From NCBI GenBank assembly GCA_051745535.1, contig JBNJED010000107.1, forward strand, positions 1 through 5,322: a stretch of DNA of 5,322 nt, in the 5' to 3' direction. Below, in pieces: positions 1-5,322 of the stretch (the first letter of the stretch is position 1; every line of letters begins with the position of its first letter). The stretch is from Thiohalospira sp051745535 (lineage in GTDB: Bacteria; Pseudomonadota; Gammaproteobacteria; Thiohalospirales; Thiohalospiraceae). A program made the position numbers and the translations under genes. The notes under the pieces are model-generated. The model saw nothing but the letters and a program-made list of their open reading frames with translations, was not told where the DNA came from and did not search any database.

Positions 1-947
1 GCCTCCAGGTAGCGCTCGGCATCCAGGGCGGCCATGCAGCCGGTGCCGGCGGAGGTCACGGCCTGGCGATAGACGTGGTCGGCCACGTCGCCGGCGGCGA
101 AGACGCCCTCCACGCTGGTGGCGGTGGCGTTGCCCTGGGTGCCGCTCTGCACGTTGATGTAGCCCTGGGTCATGTCCAGCTGGCCCTGGAAGATGTCGGT
201 GTTGGGCTTGTGGCCGATGGCGATGAAGATCCCGTGGATGTCCAGCTCCTTGGTGGAGCCGTCCTCGGTGGAGGCGATGCGCACGCCGGTGACGCCGGAG
301 TCGTCGCCCAGGATCTCGTCCACCTGCTGGTTCCACTCCACCGAGATGCGGCCTTCCTCGATGCGCTCGTTGATCTGGTCGACCAGGATGGCCTCGGCCT
401 TGAAGCGATCGCGGCGGTGGATGACGGTGACGTGGTCGGCGATGTTGGAGAGGTAGAGCGCCTCCTCCACGGCGGTGTTGCCGCCGCCGACCACCGCGAC
501 CTTCTGGTTGCGGTAGAAGAAGCCGTCACAGGTGGCGCAGGCGGAGACGCCCTTGCCGGCGAACTTCTCCTCGGAGGGGAGGCCCAGGTACATGGCCGAG
601 GCGCCGGTGCCGATGATGAGCGCATCGCAGGTGTAGGTGGTGCCGGAGTCGCCGTGGAGCTGGTAGGGGCGCTGCTGCAGGTCCACCGAGGAGATGTGGT
701 CGAAGACCATCTCGGTGCCGAAGCGCTCGGCGTGACGGCGCATGCGCTCCATGAGCTCGGGCCCCTGCACGCCCTCGTCGTCCCCCGGCCAGTTGTCCAC
801 GTCGGTGGTGGTGGTGAGCTGGCCACCCTGCTCCAGGCCGGTGACCAGTACCGGCTTGAGATTGGCGCGGGCGGCGTAGACCGCCGCGGAGTAGCCGGCC
901 GGGCCGGAGCCGAGGATGAGAAGCTGACAGTGCCGGGTCTCGCTCAT
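1..947 (-). CDS. trxB: Thioredoxin reductase (NADPH), C-terminal end cut by window edge
   Basis: Cytoplasmic FAD enzyme that passes electrons from NADPH to thioredoxin, maintaining the cell's thiol balance. Visible in order: N-terminal FAD-binding GSGPAG (residues ~13-18); the GGQLTTTT segment; redox-active CATC with Cys137 and Cys140, matching the E. coli pair; NADPH-binding GGGNTA (~154-159); HRR at 177-179, the basic patch that prefers NADPH over NADH; GHKPNT (245-250); and FAAGD ending at Asp287, which contacts FAD. The last readable residues, DAERYLE, align with the end of E. coli TrxB (321 aa), so only about five to eight codons lie outside the window; 315 codons are present. The ATG start (945-947) is supported by AGGAGT seven bases upstream and by N-terminal similarity to E. 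coli TrxB. It is transcribed divergently from ftsK. The family call is near certain; no key residue is missing. Confidence 0.98.
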   Translation of the reverse strand, partial: MSETRHCQLLILGSGPAGYSAAVYAARANLKPVLVTGLEQGGQLTTTTDVDNWPGDDEGVQGPELMERMRRHAERFGTEMVFDHISSVDLQQRPYQLHGDSGTTYTCDALIIGTGASAMYLGLPSEEKFAGKGVSACATCDGFFYRNQKVAVVGGGNTAVEEALYLSNIADHVTVIHRRDRFKAEAILVDQINERIEEGRISVEWNQQVDEILGDDSGVTGVRIASTEDGSTKELDIHGIFIAIGHKPNTDIFQGQLDMTQGYINVQSGTQGNATATSVEGVFAAGDVADHVYRQAVTSAGTGCMAALDAERYLE

Positions 948-954
948 GGGATGG

Positions 955-960
955 ACTCCT
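955..960 (-). promoter_or_regulatory. Ribosome binding site of trxB
   Basis: The minus strand reads AGGAGT here, seven bases before the trxB ATG. It is a near-perfect Shine-Dalgarno and fixes the trxB start. It is clearly stronger than anything in front of ftsK. Confidence 0.85.
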
Positions 961-1038
961 GGGATGCTGGGTACGGGAATGTCTCGGTGTACCGGGGCAG
1001 GGACAGCCCGCCGGCACGTGGGTTCCGTATAGGAGCGC

Positions 1039-1067
1039 ATGGTACGTAAAGCCCGGGGGAGGGTAAA
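1039..1067 (-). promoter_or_regulatory. Candidate sigma70-type promoter for trxB
   Basis: On the minus strand TTTACC (plus positions 1062-1067) and TACCAT (1039-1044) are separated by exactly 17 bases, each matching four of six consensus bases. Transcription would begin near 1031, giving a leader of about 85 bases before the trxB ATG. The spacing is ideal but the hexamers are imperfect, and such matches arise by chance, so this is only the best candidate I can see for trxB. Confidence 0.4.
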
Positions 1068-1074
1068 GCCTGGA

Positions 1075-1101
1075 GGGATTCCAGACGATCGTATAAATCC
1101 C
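1075..1101. repeat. Nested inverted repeat, possible operator
   Basis: GGGATT (1075-1080) and AATCCC (1096-1101) form perfect inverted arms around a 15-base spacer. The 8-base palindrome ACGATCGT (1085-1092) lies inside, with its centre within half a base of that of the outer arms. A plus-strand TATAAA (1092-1097), five of six to the -10 consensus, overlaps the right half, but I see no convincing -35 at proper spacing. The dyad lies just upstream of the candidate trxB promoter. A regulator site is possible; the factor is unknown. Confidence 0.35.
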
Positions 1102-1133
1102 CGCCAAGTCAGGTGGATGGAGAGGTGGCCAGG

Positions 1134-1168
1134 CCGGGAAAACCCGGGGGCGGGAGGGCCTTCGCCCC
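1134..1168. repeat. GC-rich hairpins in the ftsK upstream region
   Basis: CCGGG (1134-1138) and CCCGG (1143-1147) form a five-pair stem with an AAAA loop. Immediately after, GGGGCG (1147-1152) can pair with CGCCCC (1163-1168) around a ten-base loop. The two share base 1147, so they compete or abut. No T-run follows on either strand, so neither is a typical intrinsic terminator. They may only reflect high GC. Confidence 0.3.
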
Positions 1169-1184
1169 TGTGGAAATCTCCGGC

Positions 1185-1200
1185 CTGTGATACGATCCAG
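1185..1200. promoter_or_regulatory. LexA-box-like site upstream of ftsK
   Basis: CTGTGATACGATCCAG fits the SOS-box skeleton CTG-N10-CAG, and seven of the eight outer positions of CTGT-N8-ACAG. Flanking bases extend the arms to CCTG/CAGG (1184-1201). The inner ten bases do not follow the alternating TA of the strongest boxes. It sits 43 bases before the ftsK ATG, over the candidate -10, where a repressor would block initiation. E. coli ftsK is partly LexA-controlled (dinH), which gives the match some prior support, but a chance occurrence is quite possible. Confidence 0.3.
1188..1196 (+). promoter_or_regulatory. Candidate extended -10 promoter element for ftsK
   Basis: TGATACGAT combines the TG of an extended -10 with hexamer TACGAT (1191-1196; four of six to consensus). 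No good -35 lies 16-18 bases upstream, which an extended -10 can tolerate. Transcription would start around 1203, leaving about 40 bases before the ATG at 1244 and excluding the alternative GTG at 1187. It overlaps the LexA-like site. Weak evidence; pattern only. Confidence 0.3.
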
Positions 1201-1243
1201 GGATCCATCCAGCGGTCGAAAACCAGGGAATTTTCGGGACTTC

Positions 1244-3565
1244 ATGACCAGCCAGGCGCGCCGCACCCAGAATGAGGAGAATCGTCTCACCCGCCACCTC
1301 CGGCGGGGGGCGCGGGAGGGGGCGCTCTTCCTCCTGGGGGCGCTGGCCGTCTACCTGGTGGCCTCCCTGGTGACCTTCGACCCCATGGACCCCGGCTGGT
1401 CCCATGCCGGTGACACCTCCCGGATCGCCAACATGGGCGGCATGGTGGGGGCCTGGTTCGCGGATCTCGCCTTCTACATCTTCGGCTATACCGCCTATCT
1501 CATCCCGGCCGGCGCCGCCTGGGCCGGCTGGTACCTCGCCCGGGACCGCGGCGAGCCCTGGCCCCACCGGCGGGTGGTGATCGTCCATCTCGCCGGCATG
1601 GCCATGCTCATCATCGGCGGCGCCGGCCTGGCCAGCCTCCACTTCGGCGGGGGCAATACCCTGCCCATGGGCGCCGGCGGCGTCATCGGCGCCAGCGTGG
1701 GCCACGCCCTGGTGGGCGTGGTGAGCCTGCTGGGGGCGACCCTGCTGCTCCTGGCGCTCTTCCTCACCGGGGTGCCCCTGGCCACCGGGATCTCCTGGTT
1801 TCGCGCCATGGATGTCACCGGGGCGGCGACCCTGACCGGGGCTGGCTGGGTCGCCCTGGGGGTGGCCGGGACGGCGCGCCGGATCGGGCGGCGCTTTTCC
1901 GAGTGGCGGGCCCGCCGCCAGCGCCGGGCCGAGAGCGCGGTGAACGAGGAGCGGGGCCAGCAGCGGCGGCGGGAGCCGCCCCCGCGCATCGAGCCGGTGG
2001 TGGAGAAGCCGGAGCCGGCGGAGCGGGTCCAGCGGGAACGCCAGACGGATCTCTTTACCGGCGATGTCCCGGCCGGCGGCCTGCCGCCGCTCTCCCTGCT
2101 GGATACGCCCCCGGAGCAGAACTCGGTCCTCTCCGAGGAGGCACTGGAGGCGCTCTCCCGCCAGGTGGAGAAGAAGCTCGCCGACTTCGGCGTGGAGGTT
2201 AAGGTGGTCGCCGTCCACCCGGGCCCGGTGATCACACGGTTCGAGCTGGAGCCGGCCCCGGGGATGAAGTCCTCCCGCATCGCCGGCCTGGCCACCGACC
2301 TGGCCCGGGCGCTGTCGGTGAGCAGCGTCCGCATCGTGGAGGTGATCCCGGGCAAGAGCACCATCGGCCTGGAGATCCCCAACGAGCAGCGGGAGACGGT
2401 CTACCTGGCCGACATCCTGGGCTCCAGGGACTACGAGCAGGCCAAATCGCCGCTGACCCTGGCCCTGGGCAAGGACATCAGCGGCCAGCCGGTGATGGCG
2501 GATCTCTCGAAGATGCCCCACCTGCTGGTGGCCGGCGCCACCGGTACCGGCAAGTCGGTGGCGGTGAATGCCATGATCATGAGCCTCCTCTACCGGGCGA
2601 GCCCCGAGGAGGTGCGCATGGTCATGGTGGACCCGAAGATGCTGGAGCTCTCGGTCTACGACGACATCCCCCACCTCCTGGCGCCGGTGGTCACCGACAT
2701 GAACGACGCCGCCGGCGCCCTGCGCTGGTGCGTGGCGGAGATGGACCGGCGCTACAAGCTCATGGCGGCCCTGGGCGTGCGCAACCTGGCCGGCTTCAAC
2801 CGCAAGGTGAAGGAGGCCGCCGACGCCGGCGAGCCCATCCTCGATCCGCTGTACGAGTCCACCAACGGCGAGCCGGCGCCGCCCCTGGAGCCGCTGCCCT
2901 ACCTGGTCATTCTGGTGGACGAGTTCGCCGACCTCATCATGGTGGTGGGCAAGAAGGTGGAGGAGCTCATCGCCCGGCTGGCGCAGAAGGCGCGCGCCGC
3001 CGGCCTCCACCTCATCCTGGCGACCCAGCGGCCGTCGGTGGATGTCATTACCGGCCTCATCAAGGCCAACATCCCCACCCGTATCGGCTTCCAGGTCTCC
3101 AGCCGGGTGGACTCCCGCACCATCCTCGACCAGGGCGGGGCGGAGCACCTGCTGGGCAACGGCGACATGCTCTACCTCCCCGCCGGCAAGCCGGTCCCGG
3201 AACGCGTCCACGGCGCCTTCGTGGACGACCACGAGGTCCACCGGGTGGCGGAGTTCCTCAAGCAGACCGGAACGCCGGACTACGTCGAGGGTCTCACCGA
3301 CGGCGGGGAGGGCGATGCCGGCCTCCTCCCCGGGGAGTCCGGCGGCGACGAGGGCGGCGAGGCCGACCCCCTCTACGACCAGGCGGTGCAGATCGTCACC
3401 GAGAGCCGCCGCGCCTCCATCTCCGGCGTCCAGCGCCGGCTGAAGATCGGCTACAACCGCGCCGCCCGCCTCATCGAGGACATGGAGCGGGCCGGCGTCG
3501 TGACCCCCATGCAGTCCAACGGCGGCCGCGAGGTCATCGCACCTCCGCCCGCCGGTGGCGAATAA
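1244..3565 (+). CDS. ftsK: DNA translocase FtsK (cell division / chromosome segregation)
   Basis: Septum-anchored, ATP-driven DNA pump that clears chromosome termini and activates XerCD recombination at dif. From the chosen ATG the protein is 773 residues. Hydrophobic segments at about 27-44, 72-99, 111-132 and 150-176 form the four-helix membrane anchor, followed by a short Arg/Glu/Pro-rich linker (~210-285). The alpha domain begins near LDTPP (286). The motor has Walker A GATGTGKS (431-438, Lys437), Walker B ending in Asp559-Glu560, and conserved LATQRPSVDV (592-601) and QGGAEHLLGNGDM (from ~630). A Gly/Asp/Glu-rich loop leads to the winged-helix gamma domain (708-773), which reads KOPS DNA and closely resembles that of E. 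coli. The linker is far shorter than in E. coli FtsK (1329 aa), as in many other bacteria. An in-frame GTG at 1187 would add 19 residues, but it has no Shine-Dalgarno and overlaps the promoter-like element. The ATG itself has only a weak GGGA four bases away. Confidence 0.98.
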   Translation: MTSQARRTQNEENRLTRHLRRGAREGALFLLGALAVYLVASLVTFDPMDPGWSHAGDTSRIANMGGMVGAWFADLAFYIFGYTAYLIPAGAAWAGWYLARDRGEPWPHRRVVIVHLAGMAMLIIGGAGLASLHFGGGNTLPMGAGGVIGASVGHALVGVVSLLGATLLLLALFLTGVPLATGISWFRAMDVTGAATLTGAGWVALGVAGTARRIGRRFSEWRARRQRRAESAVNEERGQQRRREPPPRIEPVVEKPEPAERVQRERQTDLFTGDVPAGGLPPLSLLDTPPEQNSVLSEEALEALSRQVEKKLADFGVEVKVVAVHPGPVITRFELEPAPGMKSSRIAGLATDLARALSVSSVRIVEVIPGKSTIGLEIPNEQRETVYLADILGSRDYEQAKSPLTLALGKDISGQPVMADLSKMPHLLVAGATGTGKSVAVNAMIMSLLYRASPEEVRMVMVDPKMLELSVYDDIPHLLAPVVTDMNDAAGALRWCVAEMDRRYKLMAALGVRNLAGFNRKVKEAADAGEPILDPLYESTNGEPAPPLEPLPYLVILVDEFADLIMVVGKKVEELIARLAQKARAAGLHLILATQRPSVDVITGLIKANIPTRIGFQVSSRVDSRTILDQGGAEHLLGNGDMLYLPAGKPVPERVHGAFVDDHEVHRVAEFLKQTGTPDYVEGLTDGGEGDAGLLPGESGGDEGGEADPLYDQAVQIVTESRRASISGVQRRLKIGYNRAARLIEDMERAGVVTPMQSNGGREVIAPPPAGGE

Positions 3566-3566
3566 C

Positions 3567-3570
3567 GGAG
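3567..3570 (+). promoter_or_regulatory. Ribosome binding site of lolA
   Basis: GGAG lies two bases after the ftsK stop and seven bases before the lolA ATG. CGGAG (3566-3570) is complementary to CTCCG (3543-3547) at the end of ftsK, so it could be partly masked until ribosomes finish ftsK. Confidence 0.7.
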
Positions 3571-3577
3571 CCCCCCC

Positions 3578-4216
3578 ATGGTTCGATGGCTCGCACCACT
3601 GCTCGCCCTCGCGGTGAGCCTCCCGGCCGCCGCTGCGGATTCCGGCCCGGCCGACTCTGCGCGGGAGCGGCTCTCCGCCTTCTACGAGCAGGTAAAGACC
3701 ATGCAGGCCGACTTCGAGCAGGTCCGCCTGCAGGAGGGCGGTGACGCCGGTCGACGCCACGCCGGGGAGGTGACCATCCACCGGCCGGGGCGCTTTCGCT
3801 TCGAATACACCGAGCCCTACGAGCAGCTCTACGTCTCCGACGGCGGCCGGGTCTGGTCCTGGGACCCGGGGCTGGAGCAGGTCATCGTCCAGGATGTCAC
3901 CGCCATCCTCGGCAATACTCCGGCGGCGCTGCTGGCCGGCGACGAGCCGCTGGAGGAGACCTTCCGCATCGCCGAGGTGGGCGGCACCGACGGCGAGCGC
4001 TGGCTGGAGTTGCGCCCCCGGGAGGATGCGGAGAACTTCGAGCAGGTGCGGCTGACCTTCGGCCCGGAGCACATCCGCGCCCTGGAGATCGTCGACGCCA
4101 CGGGCCAGACCTCGCGCATGACCTTCTCCAACGTGGCCTACGGCGTGGACGTGGCGGCCGAGCGCTTCGAGTTCGAGCCGCCGGAGGGGGCGGACGTGGT
4201 GGACGAAACCGACTGA
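3578..4216 (+). CDS. lolA: Outer-membrane lipoprotein carrier LolA
   Basis: Periplasmic chaperone that takes lipoproteins released by the LolCDE transporter and hands them to LolB at the outer membrane. The 212-residue precursor (E. coli's is about 204) starts with a Sec signal peptide: a short basic start, a hydrophobic core (residues ~4-15) and an AAA site with likely cleavage after Ala20. The mature part shows the family pattern: ADFEQV (44-49), HRPGRFRF (68-75), YVSDG (85-89), then Trp93, Asp96-Pro97 and LEQV (99-102), matching the DG..W..DP..EQV signature of the half-barrel fold. The C-terminal GADVVDETD tail is acidic. It begins 12 bases after the ftsK stop and ends 3 bases before rarA, so it is almost certainly co-transcribed with both. 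Identity is strong from motifs and neighbourhood together; nothing looks truncated. Confidence 0.95.
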   Translation: MVRWLAPLLALAVSLPAAAADSGPADSARERLSAFYEQVKTMQADFEQVRLQEGGDAGRRHAGEVTIHRPGRFRFEYTEPYEQLYVSDGGRVWSWDPGLEQVIVQDVTAILGNTPAALLAGDEPLEETFRIAEVGGTDGERWLELRPREDAENFEQVRLTFGPEHIRALEIVDATGQTSRMTFSNVAYGVDVAAERFEFEPPEGADVVDETD

Positions 4217-4219
4217 GCC

Positions 4220-5322
4220 ATGGGCGCCACCGACGACCTCTTCGCCGCCACCGCCGACGACCCGCGCCCCCTGGCCGAGCGCATGCGGCCGCGGGACATC
4301 ACCGAGTACCGCGGCCAGCCCCACCTGGTAGGGGAGGGCAAGCCCCTGCGCCGGGCGGCGGAGACCGGCCGGCTCCACTCCATGATCTTCTGGGGCCCGC
4401 CGGGGACCGGCAAGACCACCCTGGCGCGGCTGCTGGCCGCCCGGGCCGAGGCCGCCTTCGTCAGCCTCTCCGCCGTCTTCGCCGGGGTGAAGGACATCCG
4501 CGCCGCCGTGGACGAAGCCAGGCGGCGCCGGGAGGGCGGCCAGGCCACCGTCCTCTTCGTGGACGAGGTCCACCGCTTCAACAAGGCCCAGCAGGACGCC
4601 TTCCTGCCCCACGTGGAGGACGGCACGCTCACCTTCATGGGGGCGACCACCGAGAACCCCTCCTTCGAGCTGAACAACGCCCTGCTCTCCCGCGCTCGGG
4701 TCTACGTCCTGGAGGCGCTGGATGCCACGGTGATCCGCGATCTCATCGACACCGCCCTGACCGACGCCGAACGCGGCCTCGGGGAGCAGGGGCTGGAGAT
4801 GGCGCCCGAGCTGCGCGACGAGCTGGCCGCGGCGGCGGACGGTGATGCCCGCCGGGCTTTGAATATTCTGGAGGTGGCGGCGAGCCTGGCCGCGGCGGCG
4901 GGGGAGGCGACCATCGACGCCGACCGCCTGGCCGAGGGCGCCGGCAGCGCCCTGCGCCGCTTCGACAAGGGCGGGGATGCCTTCTACGACCAGATCTCCG
5001 CCCTGCACAAATCGGTGCGCGGCTCCGACGCCGACGCCGCCCTCTACTGGTTCGCGCGCATGGTCGACGGCGGCGCCGACCCCCTCTACGTCGCCCGCCG
5101 GGTGGTGCGCATGGCCTCCGAGGATATCGGCAACGCCGACCCGCGGGGGCTGCAGGTGGCGCTCTCCGCCTGGGAGGCCCAGGAGCGGCTGGGCAGCCCG
5201 GAGGGGGAGCTGGCCATCGCCCAGGCCATCACCTATCTCGCCTGCGCCCCCAAGAGCAACGCCATCGAGCTGGCCTGGCACGCCGCCCTGGCCGACGTGC
5301 GCGAGCGCGGCTCGGAGGAGGT
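4220..5322 (+). CDS. rarA: Replication-associated recombination protein A (AAA+ ATPase), C-terminus cut by window edge
   Basis: RarA/MgsA, relative of yeast Mgs1 and human WRNIP1, is a clamp-loader-like AAA+ ATPase that acts at stalled or gapped replication forks. The frame stays open to the window edge: 367 codons plus two bases, against about 447 residues in E. coli, so about 80 are missing. Seen: N-terminal PLAERMRPRDITEYRGQPHL; Walker A GPPGTGKT (59-66, Lys65); Walker B ending Asp115-Glu116 followed by VHRFNKAQQDAFLPH; sensor-1 region GATTENPSFELN (141-152); SRAR (157-160) with the likely arginine finger; sensor-2-like GDARRALNILE (208-218); then the start of the oligomerisation domain with FYDQISALHKSVRGS (from 255) and SEDIGNADP (300-308). 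The ATG follows the lolA stop after one codon (TGA GCC ATG) in the same frame, and no clear Shine-Dalgarno precedes it, which suggests translation coupled to lolA. Confidence 0.96.
   Translation, partial: MGATDDLFAATADDPRPLAERMRPRDITEYRGQPHLVGEGKPLRRAAETGRLHSMIFWGPPGTGKTTLARLLAARAEAAFVSLSAVFAGVKDIRAAVDEARRRREGGQATVLFVDEVHRFNKAQQDAFLPHVEDGTLTFMGATTENPSFELNNALLSRARVYVLEALDATVIRDLIDTALTDAERGLGEQGLEMAPELRDELAAAADGDARRALNILEVAASLAAAAGEATIDADRLAEGAGSALRRFDKGGDAFYDQISALHKSVRGSDADAALYWFARMVDGGADPLYVARRVVRMASEDIGNADPRGLQVALSAWEAQERLGSPEGELAIAQAITYLACAPKSNAIELAWHAALADVRERGSEE

Larger units (their letters stand above)
948..1243. other. Divergent intergenic control region between trxB and ftsK
   Basis: This 296-base stretch separates two divergent genes and must hold both promoters. 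It is less GC-rich than the flanking genes, with AT patches near 1045, 1065, 1092-1098, 1174 and 1229-1234. In E. coli this interval contains lrp; no lrp-like reading frame is present here. Listed separately are the trxB ribosome site and candidate promoter, a nested inverted repeat, a hairpin pair, and a -10/LexA-like element before ftsK. Two GGGNAGGG motifs also occur (995-1002 and 1056-1063). The one sizeable reading frame (1039-1275, plus) has codon use unlike the real genes and I do not call it. Confidence 0.9.

Noticed and set aside
75..1049. 324-codon plus-strand frame opposite trxB
   Set aside because: It is codon-aligned antisense of trxB, open because TTA, CTA and TCA are avoided. 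Its product is low-complexity Gly/Ala/Val/Asp-rich, and trxB has all its catalytic motifs on the other strand.
1134..1168. Hairpins near 1150 as an intrinsic terminator
   Set aside because: No T-run follows on either strand, and both neighbouring genes start rather than end here.
1039..1275. 78-codon plus-strand frame in the intergenic region, with AGGAG three bases before its ATG
   Set aside because: Its codons (GTA, CGT, AAA, AGG, ATA, AAT, GGA) do not follow the strong G/C third-position preference of the real genes. The ribosome-site spacing is too short, it runs into ftsK in another frame, and the product resembles no family I know.
1244..3565. Truncation of ftsK because it is much shorter than E. 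coli FtsK
   Set aside because: All domains are present; only the linker is short, a normal state in many bacteria, and no frameshift is seen.
2728..3744. 338-codon plus-strand frame overlapping ftsK and the start of lolA
   Set aside because: Out-of-frame Arg/Gly/Pro-rich shadow of the ftsK motor and gamma domains, which are intact in the true frame.
1109..5281. Giant minus-strand frame as a possible protein
   Set aside because: It covers three certain genes on the opposite strand, its product is rich in Gly/His/Arg/Ala without recognisable domains, and codon bias fully explains its openness.
1..5322. Mobile elements, CRISPR repeats, tRNA/rRNA genes, riboswitches or a novel defence system
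   Set aside because: No direct-repeat array, transposase, RNA-gene pattern or unassigned protein-sized gap was found; almost all sequence is accounted for by four conserved genes and one control region.

Overview
The window is a 5.3-kb piece of a high-GC (roughly 70% by eye) bacterial chromosome carrying four housekeeping genes: trxB (leftward, cut at the left edge), then ftsK, lolA and rarA (rightward, rarA cut at the right edge). The order trxB | ftsK-lolA-rarA is the conserved gammaproteobacterial neighbourhood known from Escherichia coli. There lrp sits between trxB and ftsK; here it does not, and ftsK faces trxB directly. The proteins look gammaproteobacterial (TrxB closely follows the E. 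coli sequence, and the compact FtsK is of the type seen in many non-enteric members). The GC content and acidic/Ala/Arg-rich composition would suit a Chromatiales/Ectothiorhodospiraceae-type organism, but that placement is a guess.

Layout. Positions 1-947 (minus): thioredoxin reductase, lacking only its last few codons. Positions 948-1243: the only sizeable non-coding stretch, a 296-base divergent control region. It holds a good Shine-Dalgarno and a plausible sigma70-type promoter for trxB, a nested inverted repeat, GC-rich hairpins, an extended -10-like element and a LexA-box-like CTG-N10-CAG just before ftsK. Positions 1244-3565 (plus): the DNA translocase FtsK, 773 residues, with membrane, linker, alpha/beta motor and gamma domains. 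Positions 3578-4216: the periplasmic lipoprotein carrier LolA with a signal peptide. Positions 4220 to the end: the AAA+ ATPase RarA/MgsA, 367 codons present.

How they fit together. ftsK, lolA and rarA are separated by 12 and 3 bases, with no terminator visible between them, so they are very probably one transcript. FtsK (chromosome segregation at the septum) and RarA (stalled replication forks) belong to chromosome maintenance; LolA serves outer-membrane lipoprotein traffic and its link is positional. The LexA-like site would be functionally coherent, since E. coli ftsK has an SOS-controlled promoter (dinH), but it is imperfect.

I found no mobile element, CRISPR array, RNA gene or unknown protein. 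Nothing supports a new biological system here; the observations worth a second look are regulatory and modest.
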